A DNA stretch of 64,000 nucleotides, from contig NZ_JALXFV010000003.1 in assembly GCF_023699475.1 (NCBI RefSeq), positions 468,416 to 532,415 on the forward strand, in the 5' to 3' direction. A program made the position numbers and the translations under genes. The notes beneath the pieces were generated by a model that was not told the origin of the DNA, made no database searches, and saw only the letters and a program-made list of their open reading frames with translations. Positions 1 to 8,794 of this stretch are shown here, piece by piece. Source of the DNA: Halomarina rubra (GTDB lineage Archaea > Halobacteriota > Halobacteria > Halobacteriales > Haloarculaceae). Each line of letters opens with the position of its first letter. Position 1 is the first letter of the stretch.

Positions 1-793
1 GGACGCCGAAGGCGGTGTCCTCGTAGCCGTACTCGCCGTCGAGGACGACGCTGCCGGGCAGCACCTCACCCGTGTCCCGGAGGATGGCCTCGACCATGTG
101 GGCGACGCCGGTCGCCGGTCCCCACTGGGTCGCGCCCTTGCGCTCGATGACGTCCATCGCGGACTCCTGTAGCTCTTCGAGGATGGTCTCGCGCTCGCTC
201 GCGTCGAACTCGGGGTCCGCGCCGTCGACGCGGACCTTCGAGAACATCGGGACCTGCGCGTCGCCGTGCTCGCCGAGGATGGTCGCCTCGACGTTCTTGA
301 CGGGGACGTCGAAGCGCTGGGAGAGGACGTAGCGGAACCGCGCGGAGTCGAGGCGACCCCCGAAGCCGATGACCTTGTTGCGGTCGCGGTCGCCCGTCTC
401 GTAGAGGTGGCGGTTGAGCAGGTCGACCGGGTTCGACGTCGTGACGGAGACGAAGTCGTCGTTGTACTCCGCGAGCGACGAGCCGATGTCGTCCATGATG
501 GGCGCGTTGTCGCCCGCGAGGTCGATGCGCGTCTGTCCCGGCTGGCGCGGGATGCCGGCGGTGATGACGACGACGTCCGACCCGGCGGTGTCCTCGTAGC
601 CCCCCTGAACGACGGTGGTGTTCGAGTCGTAGGCGACCCCGTGGTTGGTGTCGGCGGCTTGTCCGACGGTCTCGTCTTCCTTGTCCGGAATGTCGACGAA
701 GACGAGTTCGTCCACGACGTCACGCAGCGCGAGGTTGTACCCGGCTGCGGCGCCGACCGTGCCGGCCGCTCCGACGACGCTCACTTTTACCAT
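1..793 (-). CDS. mdh: Malate dehydrogenase, halophilic LDH-like type (3' end cut by window edge)
   Basis: Interconverts malate and oxaloacetate with NAD(H) in the cytoplasm. About 264 N-terminal residues are visible; from memory of the Haloarcula enzyme (about 303 aa), roughly 40 C-terminal residues lie outside the window. Seen: a Rossmann GxxGxxG at residues 8-14, the mobile substrate loop RQPGQTR near residue 82, the TSNPVDLL asparagine segment, [10 protein letters not shown], and the catalytic histidine in [10 protein letters not shown]. The whole visible part closely resembles the halophilic tetrameric malate dehydrogenase as I remember it. The ATG is preceded by a TATA-like CTTAAC about 27 bp upstream, so the mRNA is probably leaderless. 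Product call is near certain. Confidence 0.96.
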   Translation of the reverse strand, partial: MVKVSVVGAAGTVGAAAGYNLALRDVVDELVFVDIPDKEDETVGQAADTNHGVAYDSNTTVVQGGYEDTAGSDVVVITAGIPRQPGQTRIDLAGDNAPIMDDIGSSLAEYNDDFVSVTTSNPVDLLNRHLYETGDRDRNKVIGFGGRLDSARFRYVLSQRFDVPVKNVEATILGEHGDAQVPMFSKVRVDGADPEFDASERETILEELQESAMDVIERKGATQWGPATGVAHMVEAILRDTGEVLPGSVVLDGEYGYEDTAFGV

Positions 794-1169
794 ACCTTCA
801 ACGTCCCGCGGACAGTGGTTAAGCGCTTCGAAGCGCCGTATCTCGGTACTCGGCCACGGTGTTTCCAATCGACGCGGCCGCCGCCCGTGTGGCTATCGTT
901 GTCACGAAACGAGCGTGAGTAGCTACCACTGTTCGGGACTGCCCGCCGTTCGGTCCCCCGTGGCTCTCGCTCGTTCGCTCCGGTCGCTCGTCACCGGGGT
1001 GAACGCCGCCGGTCTCTAGCGGAACCGACGGCCTCGCCAAACTCAGTGCACCGTGCATCTCGCGGTTCGTTCCACTCACCGCTCGGCCAGCCGCGATTCT
1101 CGTTCGCGACGCTCACTCCGAATCGCGCACCCACCACGCTTTTCGGTTCAGCCGCCCGTAGCGTGGTCT
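794..1169. other. Divergent intergenic region, no gene seen
   Basis: 376 bp between mdh (leftward) and the zinc protein gene (rightward). Apart from the mdh promoter and palindrome it holds GAGCGxxxGAGCG-type imperfect palindromes common between haloarchaeal genes. Open frames here are arginine- and serine-rich and unlike real proteins of this genome. Confidence 0.5.
815..836 (-). promoter_or_regulatory. Putative mdh promoter with adjoining 14-bp palindrome
   Basis: On the minus strand a CTTAAC box is centred about 27 bp before the mdh ATG. Directly upstream lies the perfect palindrome GCGCTTCGAAGCGC (823-836), overlapping where the BRE and TFB contacts would be. The palindrome is seen directly; a role as an operator is inference. 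Confidence 0.5.
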
Positions 1170-1793
1170 ATGAGCGAGTTCGACAAGGAGGCGGAGCGCG
1201 AGAAACTCCGCGAACAGTTCGCCGACGACGAGCGCGAACGCGAGTCGACCCAACGGATGAGCGAACTACTCCTCCAGGGGGCGACGATGACGAACAAGCA
1301 CTGCGACGTCCACGGTGCTCCCCTCTTCCGCCAGAACGGCGAGGAGTTCTGCCCGACGTGTCAGACCGAGGGCCGCGAGACCGTCGCCGCCGAGAACGCC
1401 GAGCAGGCCGCCGACGCCGAGGCGACTGCCCCCACGGAGCAGTCCCCATCGGAACGGCCACCGTCCGAGCCGTCGCCCGTCGAACAACCCACCGAGCAGT
1501 CACCCGCCCCCGACCGCCCCGCTCCCGCGCAGTCCTCGTCCTCGACGGCCACCACCGACGGCCACGAGGCGACGCCGACGCCCGAACGGACCGCCGCTCC
1601 GGAGCCACGAGGCCAGTCCACCCACCCGGCCCACACCGACCTCTCTGAGGCCCGCGCGTCGCTCGCCCGCACGGTGACGCGCTTCGCCGACGAGGCCGAA
1701 CGGACCGACGACCTCGCGCGTGCCCGAGAGTACCTCGACGCGGTCGAGGACGCGGCGGACGCGCTCGCGGCAGTCAGGAACGCCGAGAAGTAG
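1170..1793 (+). CDS. ZNRD2/Sjogren autoantigen-1 family zinc-ribbon protein
   Basis: 207 aa. The ATG at 1170 was chosen because the preceding in-frame stretch is basic and un-haloarchaeal. Seen: an acidic helical N-terminus with MSELLLQGATM (about residues 31-41), then CDVHGAPLF and a downstream CPTC pair forming a probable zinc ribbon (about 46-72). A proline/alanine/glutamate-rich linker follows (about 80-160), then a helical acidic C-terminus. This order matches the archaeal family related to eukaryotic ZNRD2 (SSSCA1). Molecular role in archaea is not established. It converges with the membrane protein gene ending at 1829. Confidence 0.8.
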   Translation: MSEFDKEAEREKLREQFADDERERESTQRMSELLLQGATMTNKHCDVHGAPLFRQNGEEFCPTCQTEGRETVAAENAEQAADAEATAPTEQSPSERPPSEPSPVEQPTEQSPAPDRPAPAQSSSSTATTDGHEATPTPERTAAPEPRGQSTHPAHTDLSEARASLARTVTRFADEAERTDDLARAREYLDAVEDAADALAAVRNAEK

Positions 1794-1828
1794 GCAGGCC
1801 CGGACGAACGGCGACCGTGGAGGTCTGC

Positions 1829-2446
1829 TTACCCGGCCGTCTCTCGCCGAGGCGGGTCGCTCGATACTCGCTGCGCGCTCACCGTCAGATACACTGGTAC
1901 ACTCATCAACACCGCCATCCCGAAGAAGACGCCGCTGAAGTAGACGACTCCGATGGCTTCGAGTCCCCGCTGGTCGGCCGTGACGATGGGGTAGACGAAG
2001 GGAATCGAGGCTAGCATCGCCACTCCCAACCGGAGTGTTGGACTCGATAGAACCGCGAACACTACCGACGTAGCGACGACAGCTAAGATCGGAATCAGTG
2101 GCCCGCCGAACGCGAGGTCGTCGAACTGTACTCCGGACGGTGGCAGACCGGGTCGACCGGCCGTGAACGACAGCACCCTGACGACGAGCGCCGTCACGAA
2201 CCCAACCGTGGCGACCAGGGTCGCACCCGTCGGTGTCAATCGGCGTTCGAGACGTTCGGCGACGGTCACCGCCACACCGCTCACGACGTAGATACACCCC
2301 CCACCGAGCAACAGTCCCCGTCCGAGCATCGTGTCTCCAGGTCGCACCACTACGAGTGCAACGCCGGCTAGACAGAGCAGGGCCCCTCGGGGGTTCACAA
2401 CCTGACCTATCGACTCGCCTGTAAGTACTTTCTCCCGAACGCTCAC
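1829..2446 (-). CDS. Haloarchaeal integral membrane protein, unknown function
   Basis: 205 aa from a GTG that overlaps the hef stop as GTGA, so translation is probably coupled to hef. About six hydrophobic segments can be seen (near residues 22-38, 43-62, 75-95, 113-132, 135-155 and 165-190) with short polar loops and an RRE-containing tail. I recognise no catalytic motif. Membership of the hef transcript suggests co-expression, not necessarily a DNA repair role. Codon use is somewhat less GC-biased than hef. Confidence 0.75.
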   Translation of the reverse strand: MSVREKVLTGESIGQVVNPRGALLCLAGVALVVVRPGDTMLGRGLLLGGGCIYVVSGVAVTVAERLERRLTPTGATLVATVGFVTALVVRVLSFTAGRPGLPPSGVQFDDLAFGGPLIPILAVVATSVVFAVLSSPTLRLGVAMLASIPFVYPIVTADQRGLEAIGVVYFSGVFFGMAVLMSVPVYLTVSAQRVSSDPPRRETAG

Positions 2447-5001
2447 TCGTAGTCGCTGCCGACGACTTCGCGGATGCGCTCGGCGGTCACGGCTCCCACA
2501 CCCTTCACTTCCAGCAGGTCCTCCTCGTTCGCGGTCATCACCGCCTCGACGCTCCCGAAGTGAGTGAGCAGCGCGCGGGCGGTCACCGGCCCGACGTCGG
2601 CGATGGAGCCGACGACGTACTCCTGTTGTTCGTCGAGCGTCTTGGCGGCCTTCTCGCCGTGGACGCTCACCTCGCGGTCGGACTCCTCCTGTTCGCGTCG
2701 GGCGATGACCTCGACGAGGTCGGCGGTGTCGGCCTCGTCGGTCGTCCGCAGAATCGAGGCCCCGAAGTCGATGGCGAGCGAGGCCAGTGCCCCGCGGATG
2801 GCGTTGGGGTGGACGTTGCGCGCGCCGTAGAGGTCCTCTCCCTCGACGACGACGACGGGCCGGGAGTAGTGCCGAGCGCCGTCTTTCACCTGCTCGAACA
2901 TCGAGCGGTCGCCCCCGACGAGCGTGTCGAGGAAGTCGTCGACGGACTTGCGCTCGACGACGACGCGGTCCGAGAGCACGTAGTCGCCCACCGCGAGCGT
3001 CTCCAGCCGAGTAGTGATGCCGTCGCGCGTCGAGAGGTCCCGGGCGATGGTCGAGTCGAGTTCGCGCTGGTCGACGACGATCTCGACGGTGTCGCCGTCA
3101 CCGCGGGCGGTCGCGACCGTGGCGTCCGCGCCGGGGCCGTCGTCCGTGTCGGTGGCGTCGTCGAGCGTCGAGTCGGACGCGCGTTCGTGGCGCTCTCCCC
3201 CTCCCTCTTCGCGGCCGGCGAACGCGTCGAGTCCGGACTGGCCGTCCGAACCCCCCTCGTTTCCGGTCGACGCCTTCGCCCCCTCGCTCGATTTCGTGTC
3301 AACTGAGTCATCACTTTCGCTCGGGTCGTCGGTGGCGTCGGCTCCGCCGTTGGTCGCGGTCTGTGCGGCCGCGGGCGACGCGTCCGGGGTGGCCTCCGCC
3401 TCGTTCGCCGACTCGAACTCGTCGAGGCCGTGCTGGCCGAGTTCCTCGTTGACCTCGCCGGCGACGCCCTTCAGCTTCCGCAACTCCTCTTCCATGCGCT
3501 TCTCCTCCCTGCGCGAAATCCAGAAGTACGCCTCGTCGCGGGTGTCCTCGGCGAGCAGGACGTGGACCTTCCCCTCGGTCTGCCGACCGGTTCGACCCTT
3601 GCGCTGGATGGCACGGATGCCCTTCGGGACGGGTTCGTAGAAGAGGACGAGGTCGACCTCGGGGACGTCTAGACCCTCCTCCGCCACGCTCGTCGAGACG
3701 AGCACCTCGAACTCCCCGTTCCGGAACGCGTCGAGGGTCTCCTGCTGTTGTTTCTGGGTCATCCCGTCGGAGCCCTCCTTGTCGCCCTGCCCGACGAACC
3801 GGTGGGTCTCGAAGTGCTCGCCGAAGAACTCGGTGAGCGTCTCGGCGGTGTCGCGGGACTCGGTGAACACGATGACGCGCTCGCCTTCCTCGATGCCGAG
3901 CGTCTGTGCCAGCAGGATGCGCGCCCGACGGAACTTCGGGTGGAGGTCGTCGAACTGCTCGGCCCGGCGCATCGCCTCCTGGACCCGCGGGTCGGAGACG
4001 AACCGCTGGGAGGCCTTCGACGCCCCCGACGAGCGTGCGGCGTTGCGCTGGCGTTCGAAGTACCGCCGGAGGGACTCGACGGACTGGGTCTCGACGAGTT
4101 CGACCGCCCGCCGCAGCTTCATTATCTCGGCGTGGGCGGACATCCCCTGGTAGCCCTCCGACTGGTCGTTGCTCATCATCTTCTGGAGCTCCGAGCGGAT
4201 GGAGTTGAGGTCTCGCTGGGACATCTCGGGGTTCGTCGAGCGCGTAACGCCCAACTGTTTGAGCTTCTCCAGGCGGTCGGTGATGACCTCGTTGAGCGCG
4301 TCTCGTATCTCGATGACGCCCTCGGGGAGTTCGACGCGCTCCCACTCCACCTCGGTCTTGTGGGTGAACTCGCTCACGTCCGAGTCGCCCTCGGTCATCA
4401 CCTCCACCTCCCGAAGCCCGAGGTTCTCACAGACGACGAGAATCTCCTCCTTGTCCCCACCGGGCGAGGCGCTCATGCCGGTCACGAGCGGGTCCGCGGC
4501 GTCGGCGTGGTAGCGCTCGGCGATGTAACAGTAGGCGTAGTCGCCGGTCGCGCGGTGACACTCGTCGAAGGTGAGGTGGGTGACGTCTTCGAGCGAGATG
4601 CGGTTGCCGACGAGGTCGTTCTCGACGACCTGGGGGGTGGCGACGACGACCTGCGCGGACTCCCACAGTTCCGCTCGGTCGTCGGGGCGGACGCTCCCGG
4701 TGAACACGACGATGTCGTCGTCCGGAATCGTCAGCGCCTCGCGGTAGAAGTCGGCGTGCTGGTTGACCAGCGGCTTCGTCGGTGCGAGCAGCAGGGACTT
4801 CCCGCCGGTCTCGTGGAGGCGCTGTGCGGTGACGAGGAGGCTCACCGCGGTCTTCCCGAGTCCCGTCGGGAGACAGACGAGCGTGTGGTCGCGGAGCGCG
4901 GCGTCGGCGAGTTCGGCCTGGTACTCCCGGCGCTGGAGCAGGCCCGGCGTGAGGAGTGGGCCGTCGATGGTCTCGGCGTCGGACTCGCTACTGGCCGCCA
5001 T
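2443..5001 (-). CDS. hef: Hef: fork-structure-specific helicase/XPF-type nuclease
   Basis: 852 aa archaeal FANCM/XPF-like protein acting on stalled replication forks and branched DNA. Seen in order: SF2 helicase domain with Walker A PTGLGKTA (about residues 45-52) and the DECH box; helicase C-terminal domain with the QRKGRTGR motif VI; a long acidic low-complexity linker (about 540-650) rich in D, E, S, G and A; an XPF nuclease domain with VVVERKSVDDF (ERKxxxD-type); and a C-terminal tandem helix-hairpin-helix (VGPVTARALLTHFG, VKGVGAVTAERI). Length and order agree with known Hef, so both helicase and nuclease halves should be active. The downstream membrane gene overlaps by 4 bp. Confidence 0.97.
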   Translation of the reverse strand: MAASSESDAETIDGPLLTPGLLQRREYQAELADAALRDHTLVCLPTGLGKTAVSLLVTAQRLHETGGKSLLLAPTKPLVNQHADFYREALTIPDDDIVVFTGSVRPDDRAELWESAQVVVATPQVVENDLVGNRISLEDVTHLTFDECHRATGDYAYCYIAERYHADAADPLVTGMSASPGGDKEEILVVCENLGLREVEVMTEGDSDVSEFTHKTEVEWERVELPEGVIEIRDALNEVITDRLEKLKQLGVTRSTNPEMSQRDLNSIRSELQKMMSNDQSEGYQGMSAHAEIMKLRRAVELVETQSVESLRRYFERQRNAARSSGASKASQRFVSDPRVQEAMRRAEQFDDLHPKFRRARILLAQTLGIEEGERVIVFTESRDTAETLTEFFGEHFETHRFVGQGDKEGSDGMTQKQQQETLDAFRNGEFEVLVSTSVAEEGLDVPEVDLVLFYEPVPKGIRAIQRKGRTGRQTEGKVHVLLAEDTRDEAYFWISRREEKRMEEELRKLKGVAGEVNEELGQHGLDEFESANEAEATPDASPAAAQTATNGGADATDDPSESDDSVDTKSSEGAKASTGNEGGSDGQSGLDAFAGREEGGGERHERASDSTLDDATDTDDGPGADATVATARGDGDTVEIVVDQRELDSTIARDLSTRDGITTRLETLAVGDYVLSDRVVVERKSVDDFLDTLVGGDRSMFEQVKDGARHYSRPVVVVEGEDLYGARNVHPNAIRGALASLAIDFGASILRTTDEADTADLVEVIARREQEESDREVSVHGEKAAKTLDEQQEYVVGSIADVGPVTARALLTHFGSVEAVMTANEEDLLEVKGVGAVTAERIREVVGSDYE

Positions 5002-5088
5002 TTGGCGATACTGACGCGCGTTCGCGGTTAAGGGTTCGCGTATCGGGGTGAAAGTGAACCGGCGAACGTCCTCGAACGCGTTGACCGC

Positions 5089-5295
5089 TCAGCGGTTGCC
5101 CGTCGCGACGAGCACGAGACCGAAGAGCACGCCCACGACGACCAGTACGACGCCGCCGATGGCGTACAGCTCTCCGGGCGTGTACGCGAACCGGTCGCCG
5201 TACATCGTGATGGCCGCCGAGAACAGGAGGGTGAGTCCGGAGCCAGTCAGAACGGTCGCGACGTCGAAGCCGGCGGGGTTGCCGAAGTCGGGCAC
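5089..5295 (-). CDS. Small two-TM membrane protein, unknown function
   Basis: 68 aa from the GTG at 5295 (MPDFGNPAGFD start). Two hydrophobic segments are separated by a short DRFAYTPGEL loop. The frame stays open to a GTG/ATG at 5382/5379 that overlaps the stop of the AEC gene, but that extension is arginine-rich and unlike genomic style, so I prefer the shorter form. Translational coupling from the upstream overlap is the argument for the longer one. No function can be assigned. Confidence 0.6.
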   Translation of the reverse strand: MPDFGNPAGFDVATVLTGSGLTLLFSAAITMYGDRFAYTPGELYAIGGVVLVVVGVLFGLVLVATGNR

Positions 5296-5378
5296 GGTGG
5301 CAGTAGCGCCCACCGTCGGAAAGCGCTGGGGGTTGCGAACCCGGCGCGACGGCCGGACGCGCCACTGCCCCCTCGACA

Positions 5379-6290
5379 TCACCCGACGAACTGGAGCACC
5401 ACGAGCACGCTCGCGACCGACGCGACCGTCGTCACGAACACGTTCGTCGAGGCGAGGTCGGCGTCGCCACCGAGTTCGCTCGCGTAGACGAACGTCGACA
5501 CCGCGGTCGGCATCGCGAGCATCACCACCCCCGCGCGAGTCGTCGAGGGGTCGGCAGCGAGTGCCCAGAACACGAGGAGCGCGACGGCGGGCATCACCAG
5601 CATCTTGACGGCGACGACGCTCCCGACCGTCGAGCGGTCGACGGCGTCGCGGTCGAACGACAGCGACGCGCCGATGGCGAGCAGCGCCACCGGGAGCGCG
5701 AGCTCCGCCAGCACGCCCAGCCCCGCCGACACCGGTTCCGGAACCGGCACGCCGAGTGCGGCGACGGCGAGGCCAGCGCCCAGCGAGAGCAGTACCGGGT
5801 TGGTGAGGAAACCCCGGACCTCCGCGCGGAGGTCGGTCTCGGCGTCGGTGAGGAAGGCGAACACCCCCAGCGTCAGGGGGACCTGCGTCAGCGCGCCGAC
5901 GCCGAGCAGGAGGCTCGCCTTGGCGGTCACGACGCCGCTACCGAACGCCGCCGCGACGATGGGCAGGCCGAGGAACCCGAGGTTGCCGTGGTACGACTGG
6001 ACGACGGCGACGCTCCGCACGGCGGACGAGGACTCGCGGCGGTGGACGACCCAGCCGACGGCGACGACGGCGAACAGCACCGTCCAGTAGCCGACGACGA
6101 GACGCGGTTCGAGCACCTCGCCGAGGTCCTGCCCGGCGGTCGACCCGAACACGAGCGCCGGCAGCGCGACGTAGAACGCGACGGTCGTGAGCAGGTCCGC
6201 CCGCCGGTCGGTCAGGAGGCCGACCGAGCGCCCGGCGACGCCGAGGCCCAGCACGACGAGCAGGTACAGCAGGTTCGTGACGACGCTCAC
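5379..6290 (-). CDS. AEC family (auxin efflux carrier-like) transporter
   Basis: 303 aa, GTG start. About ten hydrophobic segments in two five-helix halves, with features of the bile/arsenite/riboflavin-type AEC fold such as YHGNLGFLGLPIV near residue 100 and MAMPTAVSTFVYASELGGD near the C-terminus. Members move organic acids or other small anions across the cytoplasmic membrane; the substrate here cannot be told from sequence. It is followed by a small membrane gene and lies 49 bp downstream of the antiporter gene on the same strand. Confidence 0.85.
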   Translation of the reverse strand: MSVVTNLLYLLVVLGLGVAGRSVGLLTDRRADLLTTVAFYVALPALVFGSTAGQDLGEVLEPRLVVGYWTVLFAVVAVGWVVHRRESSSAVRSVAVVQSYHGNLGFLGLPIVAAAFGSGVVTAKASLLLGVGALTQVPLTLGVFAFLTDAETDLRAEVRGFLTNPVLLSLGAGLAVAALGVPVPEPVSAGLGVLAELALPVALLAIGASLSFDRDAVDRSTVGSVVAVKMLVMPAVALLVFWALAADPSTTRAGVVMLAMPTAVSTFVYASELGGDADLASTNVFVTTVASVASVLVVLQFVG

Positions 6291-6339
6291 TGGGAGGGCG
6301 TTCGAACGGCGGGCGGTTCGGTGTTGCGTTCCACGCCGG

Positions 6340-7557
6340 TCAGGTCGCCCCCGGAATCACGTCCGCGATGCGGTCGGCGTACTGCATCGCGAGTGTCCCG
6401 AGCACGCTCATCACGAGGACGTAGCCGACGGCGAACGCCGGGATGGTCTCGGCGAGGACGGGCGAACTCGCGCCCGCGACCAGCGCCGCGATGATGAGTG
6501 AGAACTCCCCGCGCGTGACGAGACCCGCCGCCACACGGACCGACCGTCGCTGGTCGAGGCCGTACACCCGCCGCCCCGTCAGATACCCCGAGGCGAACTT
6601 CGAGAGCGTCGTGAGCACCACGGCCACGGCGAGCAAACCGACGACGGCCCCGACGAGTTCGAGCTGGGTCGTCAAACCGATGTAGAAGAAGAAGACGGCC
6701 GCGAACACGTCCCGAATCGGTGCGAGCAGCCGTTCGAGCGCTTCGAGGTGGCGCGTCGACGAGAAACCCATCCCGACGAAGAAGGCGGCGACCGCCTCGC
6801 TCACCCCGAGTTCGAGCGCGATACCGCCGACGAGCGTCGCCACCGCCACCGCGCGCAACACGAACAGTTCGTTCGAGTCGACCGCGAGGTAGCGTGCGAA
6901 CAGCGCCTCGCCCTTGACGACGCCCGCGACGAGCACGAGCAGGAAGCCCCCGGCGACGCCCACGCCCTGCGCGGCGCTCGCGAGGTCACCGCCACCGAGG
7001 ACGACCGCCGACAGGATGGCGAGGTACAGCGCGATGGCGAGGTCCTCGAACACGAGCGTCCCGAGCATCGGTTCGGACTCGGCGTTGGCGATCCACCCCA
7101 GGTCGATGAGCGACTTCGTGATGACGGCGCTGGAGGAGATGTAGACGACTCCGCCGAGGACGAACGCCTCGACGAGCGACCAGCCCGCGACGAGACCGAT
7201 GGCGACCCCGACCGGGAAGTTCACCGCGAGGTCCAGCGCGCCCGCCGACAGCAGGCGGTCGCGACTCGCCAGCAGGCGCTCGACGCTGAACTCCAGTCCG
7301 AGGAAGAACAGCAGGAAGACGATACCCAGCTCCGCGCCGAGCGCGACGAACTCGCTGTCCGGCTGGGGCACCATCGTCGCTACCTCCGCGAGCGTCCCCG
7401 ACGCGCCGGCCGCGCCGGTCGCCACCTCCCCCACGCCGATGCCCGCGACGATGTAGAGTGGGATGACCGACACGCCCGCGCGTCGGGCGAGCACGCCCGC
7501 GAGGACGAGCGCGAGGAACATCGCCCCGACGGCGAGCAGCGTCGTCCCCTCAGCCAT
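6340..7557 (-). CDS. CPA2-type cation:proton antiporter
   Basis: 405 aa membrane protein with about 12 hydrophobic segments. Seen: the family motif FFLGLEFSVERLL near residue 88, SSSAVITKSLIDLG near 140, VFEDLAIALYL (ED ion-site region of CPA2) near 170, and EAVAAFFVGMGFS. It exchanges K+ or Na+ for protons. There is no fused RCK/TrkA_N domain. Instead the regulatory TrkA_C protein is encoded by the upstream gene, overlapping by 8 bp, as in the KhtT/KhtU arrangement. A K+/H+ role is therefore likely but inferred. Confidence 0.9.
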   Translation of the reverse strand: MAEGTTLLAVGAMFLALVLAGVLARRAGVSVIPLYIVAGIGVGEVATGAAGASGTLAEVATMVPQPDSEFVALGAELGIVFLLFFLGLEFSVERLLASRDRLLSAGALDLAVNFPVGVAIGLVAGWSLVEAFVLGGVVYISSSAVITKSLIDLGWIANAESEPMLGTLVFEDLAIALYLAILSAVVLGGGDLASAAQGVGVAGGFLLVLVAGVVKGEALFARYLAVDSNELFVLRAVAVATLVGGIALELGVSEAVAAFFVGMGFSSTRHLEALERLLAPIRDVFAAVFFFYIGLTTQLELVGAVVGLLAVAVVLTTLSKFASGYLTGRRVYGLDQRRSVRVAAGLVTRGEFSLIIAALVAGASSPVLAETIPAFAVGYVLVMSVLGTLAMQYADRIADVIPGAT

Positions 7558-8044
7558 CCACGTCCCCGGAGACCACGCCGTCCAGTTGGCGACACGCCTC
7601 GCTCGACCCGAGGACGACGAGCGTGTCCTCGGCCAGTATCTCGGTGTCCGCGCCGGGGTTCTCGATGGTCTCCCCGCCGCGCTGGATGGCGACGACGGAG
7701 ACGCCCAACTCCTGGCGCAGTCGGGTCTCGGCGAGCGTCTTCCCGACCAGCGGGGAGTCCGCCTGGACCTTCGTCCACTCGATGAGCGTGTCGTCCGACA
7801 GCACCGTCTCGATGCTGTCGGTTCGGATGGGCTGGAAGTACGCCCCCTCCATGATGGTCCCGACCTGGCGGGCGAGACGGTCCGACAGGCCGAACAGCTT
7901 CTCGGCGTCCGCGTCCTCGGACTCTCGGAGGAACAGCTCTCGTTTCCCGGTGTTGTGGATGACGATGACCAACCGCGCCTCGCCGTCGAGTTCCACCTCG
8001 AACTTCTTGCCGACGCCCGGGAGGTCGCTCTCGTAGACGGTCAT
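7550..8044 (-). CDS. TrkA_C domain antiporter regulatory subunit (KhtT-like)
   Basis: 164 aa soluble protein. I chose the ATG at 8044 (MTVYESDLPGVG); four more residues are possible upstream. The N-terminal half (GVGKKFEVELDGEARLVIVIHN) resembles the KhtT N-terminal domain. The C-terminal half is an RCK-C domain with SPLVGKTLAETRLRQELG and a terminal EDTLVVLGS strand. Such subunits gate a CPA2 antiporter in response to a bound nucleotide or cation. The 8-bp overlap with the antiporter gene supports a two-protein complex. Confidence 0.88.
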   Translation of the reverse strand: MTVYESDLPGVGKKFEVELDGEARLVIVIHNTGKRELFLRESEDADAEKLFGLSDRLARQVGTIMEGAYFQPIRTDSIETVLSDDTLIEWTKVQADSPLVGKTLAETRLRQELGVSVVAIQRGGETIENPGADTEILAEDTLVVLGSSEACRQLDGVVSGDVDG

Positions 8045-8199
8045 TACACGAACCAAGTGTGCGCCGGGTCATAACCGTCCCGACGCTGTGGGACGGTTCT
8101 CGCACCCCACGACAGACGTTGGCGAACCCCTTCGTTTCGGGTGCAGAATCGTGACACTCGGACGTGTCTGACGGTCGAAGCGTCGGCGTCGTCGACCGG

Positions 8200-8793
8200 T
8201 CAGGCCACGCCGAGGAGGTACGTCCCGAGCAGGACGCCGACGGCCGCCGCCGGCGGGATGGTGAGGTTGTCGTCGATGACGTAGGTGGCGACGACGGGTT
8301 TCACGCCGTCGGCGACGGTGGCGGCCGCCGCGCCCGCGATGGCCGGCACCGGCGCGAGGCCGACGCCGAGCGCGATGGCGAGACACACCGCGAACATCGC
8401 GAGGAGGACGGGCGTCCCCTTCACCGACTGGAGTTCGCCCGACCCCAACAGCCCGGAGACGGGGTCGCCGAGTGCGAGCATCAACATCCCCGCGACGGCC
8501 GCGCCGGGGACGACGCTCGGGGGGAACAGCCAGGCCACCCCGCACATCGAGACCAGGTACAGCGCGTAGCCCGCGAGGTTGTCCTGTTCGTACTCGCGGG
8601 TCAGCGTGTCGTAGATACGCCACTGGACGACCCCCGACAGCCGCAGCGCTTCGAGGAGCAGCCCTCCCAGCGCGGCGAGCGTCCAGGCGAGTTGGACCCA
8701 CCGCCACGGCACGTCGAACAGGAGGTACGCGAGCGGGACGACCGCACCGGTGGCGTGGACCAACCGGCGCTGGACCTCTGGGGGGACGACCAC
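8200..8793 (-). CDS. Dolichol kinase-like / SEC59-type membrane protein
   Basis: About 197 aa from a GTG at 8793, one base past the glyS stop; the frame stays open further upstream into glyS. Five to seven TM segments are visible. Family-like motifs include RRLVHATGAVVPLAYL at the start, ALGDPVSGLLG and GVKPVVATYVIDDNLTIP near the end, the latter like the conserved CTP-using kinase region. Members phosphorylate dolichol or a related polyprenol for protein N-glycosylation. Position downstream of glyS suggests co-transcription. Function is inferred from family. Confidence 0.8.
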   Translation of the reverse strand: MVVPPEVQRRLVHATGAVVPLAYLLFDVPWRWVQLAWTLAALGGLLLEALRLSGVVQWRIYDTLTREYEQDNLAGYALYLVSMCGVAWLFPPSVVPGAAVAGMLMLALGDPVSGLLGSGELQSVKGTPVLLAMFAVCLAIALGVGLAPVPAIAGAAAATVADGVKPVVATYVIDDNLTIPPAAAVGVLLGTYLLGVA

Positions 8794-8794
8794 G

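Noticed and set aside
1053..1169. Longer N-terminus for the zinc-ribbon protein
   Set aside because: The extra 39 residues are Arg/Ser-rich and unlike the acidic protein that follows; the ATG at 1170 begins the family-like sequence.
2560..5031. Long plus-strand open frames opposite hef
   Set aside because: Antisense shadows of hef; the hef product has full helicase and nuclease motifs.
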